Positions 52,751 through 62,757 of a stretch of DNA of 64,000 nucleotides are shown here, one piece after another. The stretch is from Dyadobacter sp. 3J3 (GTDB lineage Bacteria > Bacteroidota > Bacteroidia > Cytophagales > Spirosomataceae), in the NCBI RefSeq assembly GCF_009801115.1, contig NZ_VTOL01000024.1, positions 1 through 64,000 of the forward strand. The letters run 5' to 3'. Position 1 is the first letter of the stretch, and each line of letters starts with the position of its first letter. The position numbers and the translations under genes are program-made. Under the pieces are notes generated by a model, which did not search any database, was not told where the DNA came from, and saw nothing but the letters and a program-made list of their open reading frames with translations.

Positions 52751-55315
52751 TTATTTTGGAGCGCCAGCTCCCGGAGCTGCTCCTCCTGACTGCGTCTGTC
52801 CGCCACCTTCACTTTTCACGTCGTCGTTGTTAACAGACTTCGCTTTTCTCTTCGGTGCGTCCATCGTCATTTTGCCAATTTTATAGCTGAACGTCAGACG
52901 GATACCGCGATTATAAAGATAGACGTTGTTGATTTGGTTGAACTGGTCCGAATTAAGTTCTGTACGTATTCTGTAACGATTACTCAGGAAGTTTTCAGCA
53001 GCTAAGCCAACGCTTCCCTTTTTGTTTTTGAACTCCTTTTTCACCCCCACGGTGTAGAATCCAAAACCACCCTGTTTTCCCTGTAACTGAATCGAATTTC
53101 CCTGCATAAAACCGAATGCCTGGGCTCCCCAGCCATTTTTGAAAGTAGCCTGAGAGAAAATACCTCCACTGATGTTCAAACCTGAATTGCTTATGTCGCG
53201 CGAAACGCCATCTCTACTAGTTGTTTGTCCGGTTAGTGTCGAGTAAAAGGCGTTCGAGAAAAGTCCTACATTAATTTTGGATGTCGCAGCTACGTTTGCA
53301 AAAAGGTTTACTCCATATGCATGCTGCTTTCCAACATTCTCGTAAGTGGTTACCACCGCTCCCGAAATAGAATCTGATGGCTGACGAACCTGAGAAATCG
53401 CATTGTTTGTAATACGTCCAAAGAAAGTCGCATTCACGAAAGTTTTCTTGATATTTTTACTTACGCCAATTTCAAAGTTATTAGTCAGCTCAGGGCGTAA
53501 TTTCGGGTTTCCAATTGTAATGTTCTGCGGATTGGAAGCATTGTAATTTGGATTCAATTGCTGTAATCCCGGACGTTGAATACGACGGTTATATCCAAGT
53601 TTCAAAGTTGCCCCCTTTATTGTTTTGGAAGCATTTACACTTGGTACCAATACGCCGTAGTTTCCTACACCAAGCGAGCCGCCATCTTTTGTACTCGCAT
53701 CAATAAAGGTATGCTCGTAACGAAGTCCCCCTTTAAAAGTGTAGCGTTTTTTTGTTGTATAAGTATAGGAAGAATATCCTGCCGCAATGTTCTGATGGTA
53801 CAACAAATCACCCTCAGGCTGTTTTGTGTCTGTTTGATATTCTCCGGTTGGGGAAGCAAACAGATAACTATATCCACTCGTTACTTTTCTTAATATCCCC
53901 TTTCCCCCAAATTCAAGTAACTGGTTTTTCTTGATCGGTGTTTGGTAATCGGTTTGCACCGTGAATTCTTCATTGATGCTTTTGTTTAAGTTACGCTGGC
54001 GACTGAATATTTCTTTGTTGTTGTTTAAAATATCTGCATCGAAATTGTTCGATAGGTCGTTGCGGCTGTAAAGGGTTGAAACGCTCCATTCCTGCTGAGG
54101 CTTGAAGGTATGCAGGTAATCAATATTGGCGTCAACTGTTCCGGAAAGGTTTTTGGTGTCAACGTTTCTTCCAGAACTTGATGTTTCAACATTGTTTTCA
54201 TAAAGTTTTGTAACAAGGTCTTGCTGACTGATCAAATTGCGCACACCATACCGCACACCAGCCGTAATACTCTGATTTTTGGCAAGATCATAATCAAAAC
54301 CCAGGTTATACTGACCAAATAATCCTTTGCTGGATCCATCACCTGTTTGTCTTGTCAATGTTGTAACATTGTCCACGATACTGGTTTGGTTGAGCGTCGT
54401 TTTTGTTGGTGTATTATAAGTTCCACGTCCAAAGCCACCTATGGTAAATCCGGCTTTGCCTTTTCTGTACCCACCATTAAGCGATAGCAGAGAGCCTCTG
54501 TTTCCTACACCCGAATCAACATTCAGATTTAATCCCTGCAAACTGTTCTTTTTGGTAATGATATTAATAATACCGCCTGAACCTTCTGCATCATATTTTG
54601 CCGACGGGCTGGTAATCACTTCCACCGTTTTGATCTGATCCGCAGGAATTTGTTTCAAAGCGTCAGCAACACTGCTGGCGATGATCGTACTTGGTTTGTT
54701 ATTGATAAGAACTTTGATGTTCTGGCTTCCGCGGAGCGAAACATTTCCATCAAGGTCAACTGTCAGAAGAGGAACTTTACGTAATATGTCGGTTGCGTCG
54801 CCACCTTTTGCGGTGATGTCTTTTTCTGCATTGTAAACAAGCCGGTCCACTTTTTCTTCAATTAAAGCAGATTGTCCAGTCACTGTGACTTCATCCAACG
54901 TTTTTGTGTTGGAGGTAAGTTTTACTGTGCCCAAATCCAGTTCCTGTCCTTTGGCAAGTTTAATGTTATCAATGGTTTTATTTCCGTAGCCGATAAAAGA
55001 AATCAGGATTTTGAAATCGCCGTTGATGATTTTGGTTAAGGAAAACTTGCCTTTTTCGTCGGCAACAGTTCCGTCAATTGCCTGCCCGGTTGTTTTGTTG
55101 TAAAGAGCAATACTGGCAAATTCCACTCCTTTGGCAGAAGCAGAATCCAGAATGGTCCCGCTTATTTTGGCTGTTCCTTTTGGTGTCTGGTCACCTGCGG
55201 TGCCCGGTAATGCTTTTGGCGTTGTTGCTCCGCCCGATGGGAATTGGGCAAAAGCAGGCGAAATAATCGCAGCCAGAATGATAATGATAGTCAGGAAAAA
55301 TTTACGCATGTTCAT
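52751..55315 (-). CDS. TonB-dependent receptor-like outer-membrane protein
   Basis: An approximately 854-residue outer-membrane protein: signal peptide, carboxypeptidase-regulatory-like domain (SGTILDSASAKGVEFASI), plug domain with VLRKVPLLTVDLDGNVSLRG and the EVITSPSAKYDAEGSGGIIN element, then a large beta-barrel of the outer-membrane beta-barrel family seen beside this plug in Bacteroidota. It ends in a Gly/Gln/Pro-rich tail rather than an aromatic strand. The start is ambiguous; I chose the ATG two codons before MRKFFLTI at 55315, since the 22 residues upstream lack signal character. Confidence 0.88.
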   Translation of the reverse strand: MNMRKFFLTIIIILAAIISPAFAQFPSGGATTPKALPGTAGDQTPKGTAKISGTILDSASAKGVEFASIALYNKTTGQAIDGTVADEKGKFSLTKIINGDFKILISFIGYGNKTIDNIKLAKGQELDLGTVKLTSNTKTLDEVTVTGQSALIEEKVDRLVYNAEKDITAKGGDATDILRKVPLLTVDLDGNVSLRGSQNIKVLINNKPSTIIASSVADALKQIPADQIKTVEVITSPSAKYDAEGSGGIINIITKKNSLQGLNLNVDSGVGNRGSLLSLNGGYRKGKAGFTIGGFGRGTYNTPTKTTLNQTSIVDNVTTLTRQTGDGSSKGLFGQYNLGFDYDLAKNQSITAGVRYGVRNLISQQDLVTKLYENNVETSSSGRNVDTKNLSGTVDANIDYLHTFKPQQEWSVSTLYSRNDLSNNFDADILNNNKEIFSRQRNLNKSINEEFTVQTDYQTPIKKNQLLEFGGKGILRKVTSGYSYLFASPTGEYQTDTKQPEGDLLYHQNIAAGYSSYTYTTKKRYTFKGGLRYEHTFIDASTKDGGSLGVGNYGVLVPSVNASKTIKGATLKLGYNRRIQRPGLQQLNPNYNASNPQNITIGNPKLRPELTNNFEIGVSKNIKKTFVNATFFGRITNNAISQVRQPSDSISGAVVTTYENVGKQHAYGVNLFANVAATSKINVGLFSNAFYSTLTGQTTSRDGVSRDISNSGLNISGGIFSQATFKNGWGAQAFGFMQGNSIQLQGKQGGFGFYTVGVKKEFKNKKGSVGLAAENFLSNRYRIRTELNSDQFNQINNVYLYNRGIRLTFSYKIGKMTMDAPKRKAKSVNNDDVKSEGGGQTQSGGAAPGAGAPK

Positions 55316-55633
55316 GTGATTGGTATTTAACGCCATAAAGGTGCGACGGAAACCGGTTTTGCGGAAGTAAAATGTGACCAACGCAAGAATTCACTGGATG
55401 GATAACACTTTTTGACCGATGGGCGATTTTTTCCTTTTTATCACTTTTGACGGGAAAACTTTAAGATAACGTACTATTTCCTGTGCCAGATTGTTTTTGG
55501 AAAAGTAACTTGCTAAATTACAATTAATTGAATTATGGATTAAGAGCAAAATTTTAATCGGATATTTTGACAATTTGAAGTATAATGTTAATTTGATAAA
55601 ATGCAGCCTAACAACGCTTAACTAGTATATTAA

Positions 55634-56839
55634 ATGAACCAATCTGATTCCCGAAAAGGGACAAATTCTGTATGGGGCGGAGAAACGGAACATTTTCCGA
55701 ACGGCGCCGTTACATCTCCAATTTATAACAGTGTAGCCTTCGCTTACGATGATCTGGACGAATGGCACGCCGTGGCGACCGGAAAAGCAGAAGGACATAT
55801 TTATAGCCGTAACACAAATCCGACAGTACATGTCCTCGAGGAAAAAATACGTATTTTAGAAAGTGCAGAGGCTGCAACTTCTTTTGCAACTGGCATGGGC
55901 GCGATAAGTAATACTTTGTTTGCCCTGCTTGGTCCGGGAAAAAGAGTTGTTTCCTTAAAAGATACTTACGGTGGAGCGAGCCGTCTTTTTTTAGATTTTC
56001 TTCCTGCTTATGGTATCAATGTCACGCTTTGTGAAACAATCAATCATGAAGAAATAGAAACGGAAATAGCAAAGGGCTGTGATCTGGTTTATCTGGAAAC
56101 ACCTACAAATCCTACGCTTAAAGTGGTGGATCTGAAAAGATTGTCAGCGGCGGCGCATAAGGTTGGGGCTGTCGTGGTTGTGGATAATACTTTTGCAACA
56201 CCAATCAACCAAAATCCGCTTTTGCTGGGAGCTGATCTGGTTCTGCACAGCGCTACCAAATTTCTATGCGGACATTCTGATGCTATGGGCGGCGTGTTAT
56301 GCGGAAGTGCTGAACTGGTAAAAAAGGTGTTTTCTTTCAGGGAAATAAATGGTGCCAGTTTGCAGGCGGATCCGGCCTATATGATTGCACGAGGAATGAA
56401 AACGCTGGAATTACGGATTGAACGCCAGAATGCTTCCGCGATGAAAATTGCAAGATATTTGAAGGCCCATGATGCAGTTGAAGAAGTTTTTTATCCGGGA
56501 TTGGAAACACATCCGGGACATGAAATTGCCAAAGCGCAAATGTCTGGTTTTGGCGGCGTAATGAGTTTTGCATTGAAAGGAAATTATGATACGGTAAAAG
56601 CATTTTTGCCAAAATTAAAACTGGTGCATTTGGCTGCCAGCCTAGGATCAGTAAGTACATTAGCCGGGCCGCCAAGAACGACAAGTCACGTGGAATTGAC
56701 CGAAGAACAACGTGCATTGCTTGGAATTCCTGAAAGTCTGATCCGTTATTCTGTTGGTATTGAAAATGTTGAAGATTTAATCAACGATTTGGAACAGGCG
56801 TTGGCTGCAATTAAAACAGAACAAATGGCTTTGTTATGA
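55634..56839 (+). CDS. PLP-dependent trans-sulfuration enzyme
   Basis: A 401-residue member of the Cys/Met metabolism PLP family (cystathionine gamma-synthase, beta/gamma-lyase, methionine gamma-lyase). The cofactor Lys is in SATKFLCGHSDAMGG near residue 213, with YSRNTNPTVHVLEEKI and the substrate-binding SLGSVSTLAGPP near residue 337. The exact reaction cannot be fixed from sequence. The next gene's start overlaps its stop by 4 bp. Confidence 0.9.
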   Translation: MNQSDSRKGTNSVWGGETEHFPNGAVTSPIYNSVAFAYDDLDEWHAVATGKAEGHIYSRNTNPTVHVLEEKIRILESAEAATSFATGMGAISNTLFALLGPGKRVVSLKDTYGGASRLFLDFLPAYGINVTLCETINHEEIETEIAKGCDLVYLETPTNPTLKVVDLKRLSAAAHKVGAVVVVDNTFATPINQNPLLLGADLVLHSATKFLCGHSDAMGGVLCGSAELVKKVFSFREINGASLQADPAYMIARGMKTLELRIERQNASAMKIARYLKAHDAVEEVFYPGLETHPGHEIAKAQMSGFGGVMSFALKGNYDTVKAFLPKLKLVHLAASLGSVSTLAGPPRTTSHVELTEEQRALLGIPESLIRYSVGIENVEDLINDLEQALAAIKTEQMALL

Positions 56840-57897
56840 TTGGAAAGAATATACTTAAAACCTTTAAAATTTCCTGTGTTTGTGTATTACTAGGGTCCCA
56901 GGCGGATGTGGCTGCGCAAACAGTACAGCCGGTTCCGGCTCTAACAAATGTAATGAATCCAAGGCTGGATCATGAGCTTGAACGCATTGCCAAACTTGCC
57001 AAAGGAAAAGTTGGTGTTTCTGCGGTACATCTGGAAACCGGAAAACATATCAGTCTAAATCTCAAAGAATTGTTTCCAATGGCCAGTACCATTAAGGTGG
57101 CCATTGCAGTTCAGCTTTTTACCAAAATTGAAAAAGGAGAACTTTCCCTGATGACGATGGTGGATCTTCAGCCGTCGGATTATCATCCGGGCAGCGGAAC
57201 ATTGGATGTGCTTTTTGCAAAACCTGGTGTACAACTTTCTGTTCAAAATCTATTGGAACTGATGATGGTGATCAGTGATAATTCTGCGACGGATATTTTG
57301 CTTCGATTGGTTGGAGGCACAGAGGCGGTGCAGAAACGAATGAACGCGCTTGGAATCAAAGGAATGTCAATTGATCGGACTATTATTCAGTTAATTGCTG
57401 ACGAAGAAGGAATTACGCTGCCACCGGAAGATCAGTGGACGCTAGGTTTCTATGATAAATTATGGAAAAATACGACCCGTGAATCCCGTGATGCAGCCGA
57501 ATTAAGATTGCAAAAAGACCCGCGTGATACTTCTTCTCCGGAAGCTATGGTGAATTTGTTAACCCAGATCTACACGGGGAAGGCTTTGAAACCGGAAAGT
57601 CGTGACCTTTTGCTTGCGGTTATGGAAAGATGCAGGGGAGGTGTTGCCCGACTGAAAGGATACCTGCCAGCGGGAACTGTGATTGCTCATAAAACAGGTT
57701 CGCTCAATGCCAGTGCCACGGATGACGTGGGCATTATTACACTTCCTGACGGTGCAGGTCATGTAGCTATTGCCATTTTTGTTTCTGAATCTGGTGCCGA
57801 ACTTTCTGAAAGAGAGCAAACGATCGCGCATATTTCCCGAAGTATCTATGATTATTTTCTGTTCAATTCTCCGGTTGTAACCACTTCCTCCCGCTAA
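56836..57897 (+). CDS. Class-A-beta-lactamase-like serine hydrolase
   Basis: A 353-residue exported protein with beta-lactamase motifs STIK (Ser84-Lys87), SDN (146-148) and KTG (285-287). The omega-loop reads IDRTIIQLI where class A enzymes have R-W-E-x-x-LN; the deacylating Glu and the Asn are not evident, so it may be a slow-turnover penicillin-binding-like hydrolase rather than a true beta-lactamase. It is cotranscribed with the trans-sulfuration enzyme and the next hydrolase (1 bp gap). Confidence 0.85.
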   Translation: MIGKNILKTFKISCVCVLLGSQADVAAQTVQPVPALTNVMNPRLDHELERIAKLAKGKVGVSAVHLETGKHISLNLKELFPMASTIKVAIAVQLFTKIEKGELSLMTMVDLQPSDYHPGSGTLDVLFAKPGVQLSVQNLLELMMVISDNSATDILLRLVGGTEAVQKRMNALGIKGMSIDRTIIQLIADEEGITLPPEDQWTLGFYDKLWKNTTRESRDAAELRLQKDPRDTSSPEAMVNLLTQIYTGKALKPESRDLLLAVMERCRGGVARLKGYLPAGTVIAHKTGSLNASATDDVGIITLPDGAGHVAIAIFVSESGAELSEREQTIAHISRSIYDYFLFNSPVVTTSSR

Positions 57898-57898
57898 T

Positions 57899-59395
57899 AT
57901 GAAATATTTGCTTTTTTGCATTTTTACACTTTTTGCGGTTAAAGGTTACGCTCAGAAAAAAGTTACCCCGGCTCAGATTAAAGAATTTGACAAGTACGTA
58001 GAAATGGTCCGGAAAGAATGGGAAGTACCGGGACTTTCCATCACGGTGGTAAAAGATAACAAGGTAATTTTTAAAAAAGGGTATGGTGTAAGAGAACTCG
58101 GGAAACCGGAGCTTGTTGATTCACAAACGCTTTTTGCCTGTGCTTCCACCACCAAAGCGATGACGGTGGCGTTAATGGGAATGCTGGTGGACGAAGGAAA
58201 AATAAATTGGGATGATCCGGCGACAAAATATTTGCCCGAGCTTCAAATGTACGATCCTTATGTGACACGCGCCTTAACGGTCCGAGATTTGTTGACACAC
58301 AATACCGGACTTCCCGGGACAGATTTTTTTACGGGCGCTATGAATATTCCCGTTAACGAAATGTTCAAAAGGATGGCGTTGGTAAAACCGGTTTATCCGT
58401 TACGTGGAGGTTTTGAATATCAGAATATCATGTATTCGGCCGCCGGCCGGATCATTGAAAGACTAACCGGGAAACTTTGGTCGGAAGTGATGCAGGAAAG
58501 AATTTTTGACCGTTTAGGCATGACACAAACCGCGCCGAAACGAAAATTTATTAAAACAGATAATGTTACCAAGCCTCATTTTAAAATCAACGATACCATT
58601 CAGGTAATCGAATATGGAGCGGATAGTGAAATCGGTTCGGCCGGTGCCGTGTGGTCTTCCGCGGATGATATGAGCAAATGGATTATCTGCATGTTGGACA
58701 GCAGTAAATTCGCTGGCGGCAGATTATTGAAACCGGAAACCTGGTCAGAAATTTTCAAACCTCAGGCATTCTTCCCGGAGGATGAGTATCCGACGATGCG
58801 TTTGATTAAACCAAACTGGCGCACTTATGGTTTGGGTTGGTATCAGCACGATTATAAAGGAAAAAAGATCAATTTCCATACCGGAAGTCTGGCAGGATTA
58901 ACAGCGATCACAGCACAACTACCTGACGAAAAACTGGCTGTTTACATTTTTGGGAATTACGATCACGCCGAGGTGCGGCACGTTTTGATGTATAAAACAC
59001 TCGACTGGTTTGCCTTGGGTGAAACGCGTGACTGGAATGCAGAATTTAAAACACTGTATACTGATCTTGCTGAAAAAAGAAAGAAAGGGATTATTGATTT
59101 TGAAGCGAAACGAGTTGCCAAGACGTCACCTTCTTTGCCCTTGGATCAGTACATAGGAAAATATACCAGTCAATTGTATGGTCAGGCGGAAGTTACGGTT
59201 GTTGGAAATAAATTAATGTTCAATGTAAACGATGTTTTGAAAGCTACATTGGCTCATTTTCATTACGATACATTTTATGGGCCTAACCAAAAATCCTGGT
59301 ATGGAAATGCAACGGCAAGTTTTGCATTGAATAGTAGAGGAAAAGCAGACGTGCTGGTTTTTGATGGAATGGAATTCAAAAAAAGTGAAAAGTAG
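57899..59395 (+). CDS. Class-C-beta-lactamase-like serine hydrolase with DUF3471-type tail
   Basis: A 498-residue secreted serine hydrolase: signal peptide (to YAQ), catalytic S-T-T-K (Ser83-Lys86), a Tyr-x-Asn in YQNIMYSAAG near residue 180, and H-T-G in NFHTGSLAG near residue 328. A C-terminal beta-barrel domain (YIGKYTSQLYGQ) matches DUF3471. Such proteins act as esterases or D-aminopeptidases. Confidence 0.88.
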   Translation: MKYLLFCIFTLFAVKGYAQKKVTPAQIKEFDKYVEMVRKEWEVPGLSITVVKDNKVIFKKGYGVRELGKPELVDSQTLFACASTTKAMTVALMGMLVDEGKINWDDPATKYLPELQMYDPYVTRALTVRDLLTHNTGLPGTDFFTGAMNIPVNEMFKRMALVKPVYPLRGGFEYQNIMYSAAGRIIERLTGKLWSEVMQERIFDRLGMTQTAPKRKFIKTDNVTKPHFKINDTIQVIEYGADSEIGSAGAVWSSADDMSKWIICMLDSSKFAGGRLLKPETWSEIFKPQAFFPEDEYPTMRLIKPNWRTYGLGWYQHDYKGKKINFHTGSLAGLTAITAQLPDEKLAVYIFGNYDHAEVRHVLMYKTLDWFALGETRDWNAEFKTLYTDLAEKRKKGIIDFEAKRVAKTSPSLPLDQYIGKYTSQLYGQAEVTVVGNKLMFNVNDVLKATLAHFHYDTFYGPNQKSWYGNATASFALNSRGKADVLVFDGMEFKKSEK

Positions 59396-59434
59396 ATTTA
59401 CGGTTCTGGTAAGTAAAAGTTTTTAAATTTTGAC

Positions 59435-61531
59435 ATGAAAAAATCACTCCTTTTTATTCTGCTGGTATTTTTAGGCAAGATGCCTTCCATCGCGCAAAGC
59501 TTTAAAATGGAAGACATTATCAGTTACCCGTTGGCTTCTGAATTAACATCTTGTGCCAGCGGATCGAAAATCGCCTGGACGTATAATGACCATGGGAAAA
59601 GAAATATTTACGTTGCAGAATCTCCGGATTTTAAACCCAGAAAACTGACTTCCTTTGATGAAGATAATGGTCAGCAACTATCAAGTATTTCTATTTCTGC
59701 GGATGGAAAATGGGTAGTTTTTGTCAAAGGCGGAGAGCATAGCGGTAATCATGACAACAGTCTTACCGTAAATCCGTCGTCTTTAATTGTTATGCCGAAA
59801 GTTGAAATTTTCAGTATTCCATTTAAAGGTGGCGAAGCGAAAATATTGGCAGAAGGCGACTATCCGGTTATCTCTCCAAAAAGTGACAGGGTAGCTTTTG
59901 TAAAAGGCGGCCAAATCTGGCAAGTGAGTCCCGACGGTTCTCCTGCTGCAAAAATTTTATTTGAAACAAAGGGAACAAATTATTCTGTTCAATGGGCTCC
60001 TGATGGCGCCGGAATGGCTTTTGTTTCTTCCCGGGGGGACCATTCCTTTATTGGGATTTTTGCTGATACCGAAAAAACGATTCGCTGGATTGCTCCATCT
60101 TTTGCCAAAGATGACTCGCCCAAATGGTCACCGGACGGGAAGAAAATTACGTTTGTGAGAAGGCCGGGGAGTGGTGGTTTACCAGATTCAATTTTGCCTA
60201 GAAAACATAATCCGTGGAAAATTCTTGTAGGAGACGTAGCAACTTCCACGGCACAGAAAATCTGGGAGGCTCCGAAAACTTTAAGCGGATCTTACCCTAC
60301 AACCGATGGTGGTGCTAATCTGATGTGGTCTTCGGCTGGCAGAATTACTTTCAGTTCCTATCACGACGGGTGGCCTCATCTATATTCCATCAAACCGGAA
60401 GGTGGAGAAACCTTGCTTTTGACTCCAGGCAATTTTATGTGTGAATATATTGAAATGAGTTATGACGGAAAATGGCTGGTTTTTGCTGCTAATACGGGTG
60501 CGGATGTTCTGGATCTTGATCGCAGACACATTGCCAGGGTCCCGGTTGATATGGCAAAAATGGAAGTTTTGACACCGGGAAATGGTGTTGAAGCCTTTCC
60601 GGTTGTCACAGGTGATGGTGCAAATGTTGCCTTCATAAGTTCGTCGGCACTGCTTCCGCCACAACTTGCGGTTATGCCTTTTAATACAAATCAGACAATA
60701 AAAATTCTGGATAAATCTTTGTTGCCTGCCAATTTTCCAACAGGAAAGCTGGTCATTCCAAAACAGGTAACTTTCAAAGCATCAGACGGAACGTTGGTTT
60801 ATGCGCAGTTATTTGAACCTACTGGCGGAGCGAAAAAATCTAAAAATCCTGCTGTTGTTTTCGTCCATGGAGGCCCTCCGCGTCAGATGTTGCTAGGTTG
60901 GCATTATGGTGATTATTATGCCAATACGTATGCGATTAATCAATATCTGGCAAGTCAGGGATTTATTGTTTTAGCTGTAAATTACAGATTGGGAATTGGT
61001 TACGGATTTGAATTTCATAAACCTGTTAACGCAGGAAGCAATGGGGGTGCCGAATATCTTGACGTAAAAGCAGCCGGAGAATGGCTGGCTGCGCGGTCAG
61101 ATGTTGACAGGAAAAAAATCGGAATTTATGGCGGTTCTTATGGCGGCTATCTTACCGCGATGGCTTTGGGGAAAGATTCTAAATTGTTTGCAGCCGGGGT
61201 AGATGTGCACGGCGTACACGACTGGGCATTTGTAAATGAAGGAAGCAAAACCGCACCTGATGCAGCACTTGCGGCCAAAGTTGTCTACAAATCTTCACCT
61301 ATTGCTTATGTGAATACGTGGACGTCACCGGTTTTATTTATCCATGGCGATGACGACCGGAATGTGTATGTCTCTCAAAGTGTGGATCTGGTAAGAAGAT
61401 TAGAACAACGAAATATTCCTTTCGAACAGCTGATTATTCCGGATGATACCCATCACTGGATGAAATTTTCAAATCAGGTTAAGGTTGATCAGGCGATTGC
61501 TGAATTTTTGGTGAGGAAGTTGATGAAGTAG
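59435..61531 (+). CDS. S9-family (prolyl oligopeptidase-like) peptidase
   Basis: A 698-residue exported peptidase: signal peptide (to AQS), TolB-like WD40 propeller (about 30-440, repeats such as SPDGKKITFVRRPG) and C-terminal alpha/beta hydrolase. The triad is Ser in GGSYGGY (about residue 568), Asp in HGDDDRN (about 652) and His in DTHHWM (about 684). It follows the serine hydrolase gene by 39 bp and completes a run of secreted hydrolases. Confidence 0.92.
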   Translation: MKKSLLFILLVFLGKMPSIAQSFKMEDIISYPLASELTSCASGSKIAWTYNDHGKRNIYVAESPDFKPRKLTSFDEDNGQQLSSISISADGKWVVFVKGGEHSGNHDNSLTVNPSSLIVMPKVEIFSIPFKGGEAKILAEGDYPVISPKSDRVAFVKGGQIWQVSPDGSPAAKILFETKGTNYSVQWAPDGAGMAFVSSRGDHSFIGIFADTEKTIRWIAPSFAKDDSPKWSPDGKKITFVRRPGSGGLPDSILPRKHNPWKILVGDVATSTAQKIWEAPKTLSGSYPTTDGGANLMWSSAGRITFSSYHDGWPHLYSIKPEGGETLLLTPGNFMCEYIEMSYDGKWLVFAANTGADVLDLDRRHIARVPVDMAKMEVLTPGNGVEAFPVVTGDGANVAFISSSALLPPQLAVMPFNTNQTIKILDKSLLPANFPTGKLVIPKQVTFKASDGTLVYAQLFEPTGGAKKSKNPAVVFVHGGPPRQMLLGWHYGDYYANTYAINQYLASQGFIVLAVNYRLGIGYGFEFHKPVNAGSNGGAEYLDVKAAGEWLAARSDVDRKKIGIYGGSYGGYLTAMALGKDSKLFAAGVDVHGVHDWAFVNEGSKTAPDAALAAKVVYKSSPIAYVNTWTSPVLFIHGDDDRNVYVSQSVDLVRRLEQRNIPFEQLIIPDDTHHWMKFSNQVKVDQAIAEFLVRKLMK

Positions 61532-61543
61532 GTATTTTTTATC

Positions 61544-61753
61544 GCTTGAACAACTTTTTATTACCCGTCCGACGGCGAAAAAGCCGTCGGACGGGTTGCC
61601 CGTTATATCATGAGCATTGATTTTTTCTTTTCGCTATTATTAGGGAAACGCCATAAGGCAGAATCTCCGTTGGAATATGAAAAAGCGTTGGATTGATCCA
61701 CCCGTCGGACGGCTTTTTCCGCCGTCCGACGGGTAATAAAAAGCTGTTCAAGC
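61544..61753. repeat. Nested 210-bp inverted-repeat element
   Basis: Two arms of about 53 bp (61544-61596 and 61700-61753) are reverse complements with only a few mismatches. Each arm contains its own 14-bp hairpin: ACCCGTCCGACGGC / GCCGTCGGACGGGT at 61563-61596 and ACCCGTCGGACGGC / GCCGTCCGACGGGT at 61700-61734. The 103-bp centre has no gene. It lies between two convergent genes and could be a MITE, a REP pair or a bidirectional terminator; the T-runs precede rather than follow the hairpins, which argues against a simple terminator. Confidence 0.75.
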
Positions 61754-61768
61754 AACAACTTTTAGGAT

Positions 61769-62611
61769 TTAAAACTCAATCTGAGCTCTAATTTCGCCTG
61801 CTGGAAAAGGTGCACTATGCATATTGAAATAATATTTTCCGCCCAAAAGATCAGCTTCGTTAATTGCAGTACCATCAACTAAAACCGAGTTTGAAAATGA
61901 TCCGGACTTTGTTTTTTGAATTTTTTGAAAAAAATCAAAAACAATAGATGCGTTTGTTCCTTTTGGAGCTGGGCCGTGAATATGAGATCCTGTGGCAATA
62001 TCAGAAAGATTATTCCAGGTTAGGAAATAGCTAAACAATTTTGTCGTTTTGTTGTAAGAATAGTCGACTGTTCCATTTCCAGTGCTGGCGTTGGAAGGGA
62101 ACTCATTAGCACCGCTCAGTACAACTCCTTTTTTACTGACCACATTACTTTGATCAAAAAACTCAATCTGTCCCCGCATTTCTCCACCAGGATTGTTCTG
62201 CGTATGAAAGTTGAAATAATATAATCCGTTTAATAGGTCTTCTTCTTTTAAGGTAGTCCCGTCAACTAAAACGGATTGACTATAAGTTCCGGAAACTGTT
62301 TTGGTTATTGAATTTGCAAAGTCAAAAATAATGGCTGCATTAACGCCTCTCGGCCCGGTTCCGTGTATATGCGCTCCCGTCGGCATACCGCTCAGATTGT
62401 TCCAGTTAACCGTAAAAGAAAGCATGTGTGTACTTTTATTGTACGATACCTCTGCGTCTCCATAAGCTTGACTATTATTGTATAGTACTTCCTGAGCAGG
62501 ACTAATCTTCACGCTGGTCTGGGAAACTGGATTTTCAATGTTGTGATCTACGCAGGATGTGAGTAGCACAAGCAAACCAAGTACTTGCGATAATTTGAAT
62601 AATGATCTCAT
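61769..62611 (-). CDS. Lipoprotein with two CHRD domains
   Basis: A 280-residue lipoprotein (lipobox LLTSC near residue 20) carrying two CHRD (chordin-like) repeats of about 120 residues, each with SAQEVLYNN/ANEFPSN-type openings, HIHG (GAHIHG and GSHIHG) and the YYFNFHT/YYFNMHS plus PGGEMRGQIEF/PAGEIRAQIEF ends. The function of bacterial CHRD proteins is unclear. Confidence 0.9.
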   Translation of the reverse strand: MRSLFKLSQVLGLLVLLTSCVDHNIENPVSQTSVKISPAQEVLYNNSQAYGDAEVSYNKSTHMLSFTVNWNNLSGMPTGAHIHGTGPRGVNAAIIFDFANSITKTVSGTYSQSVLVDGTTLKEEDLLNGLYYFNFHTQNNPGGEMRGQIEFFDQSNVVSKKGVVLSGANEFPSNASTGNGTVDYSYNKTTKLFSYFLTWNNLSDIATGSHIHGPAPKGTNASIVFDFFQKIQKTKSGSFSNSVLVDGTAINEADLLGGKYYFNMHSAPFPAGEIRAQIEF

Positions 62612-62757
62612 ATTTTTGTCAGGTTATTTGATTAACTCCTTAAAGTTAGTTGTTAATCAAATATATTATCCTTGCTTTAAAAATATTAATCCATTAATTA
62701 TCAGTTATTTATTGACCGGTATTAAACAAAAGATTTTCTAAGCTGGAAAGAACATTT

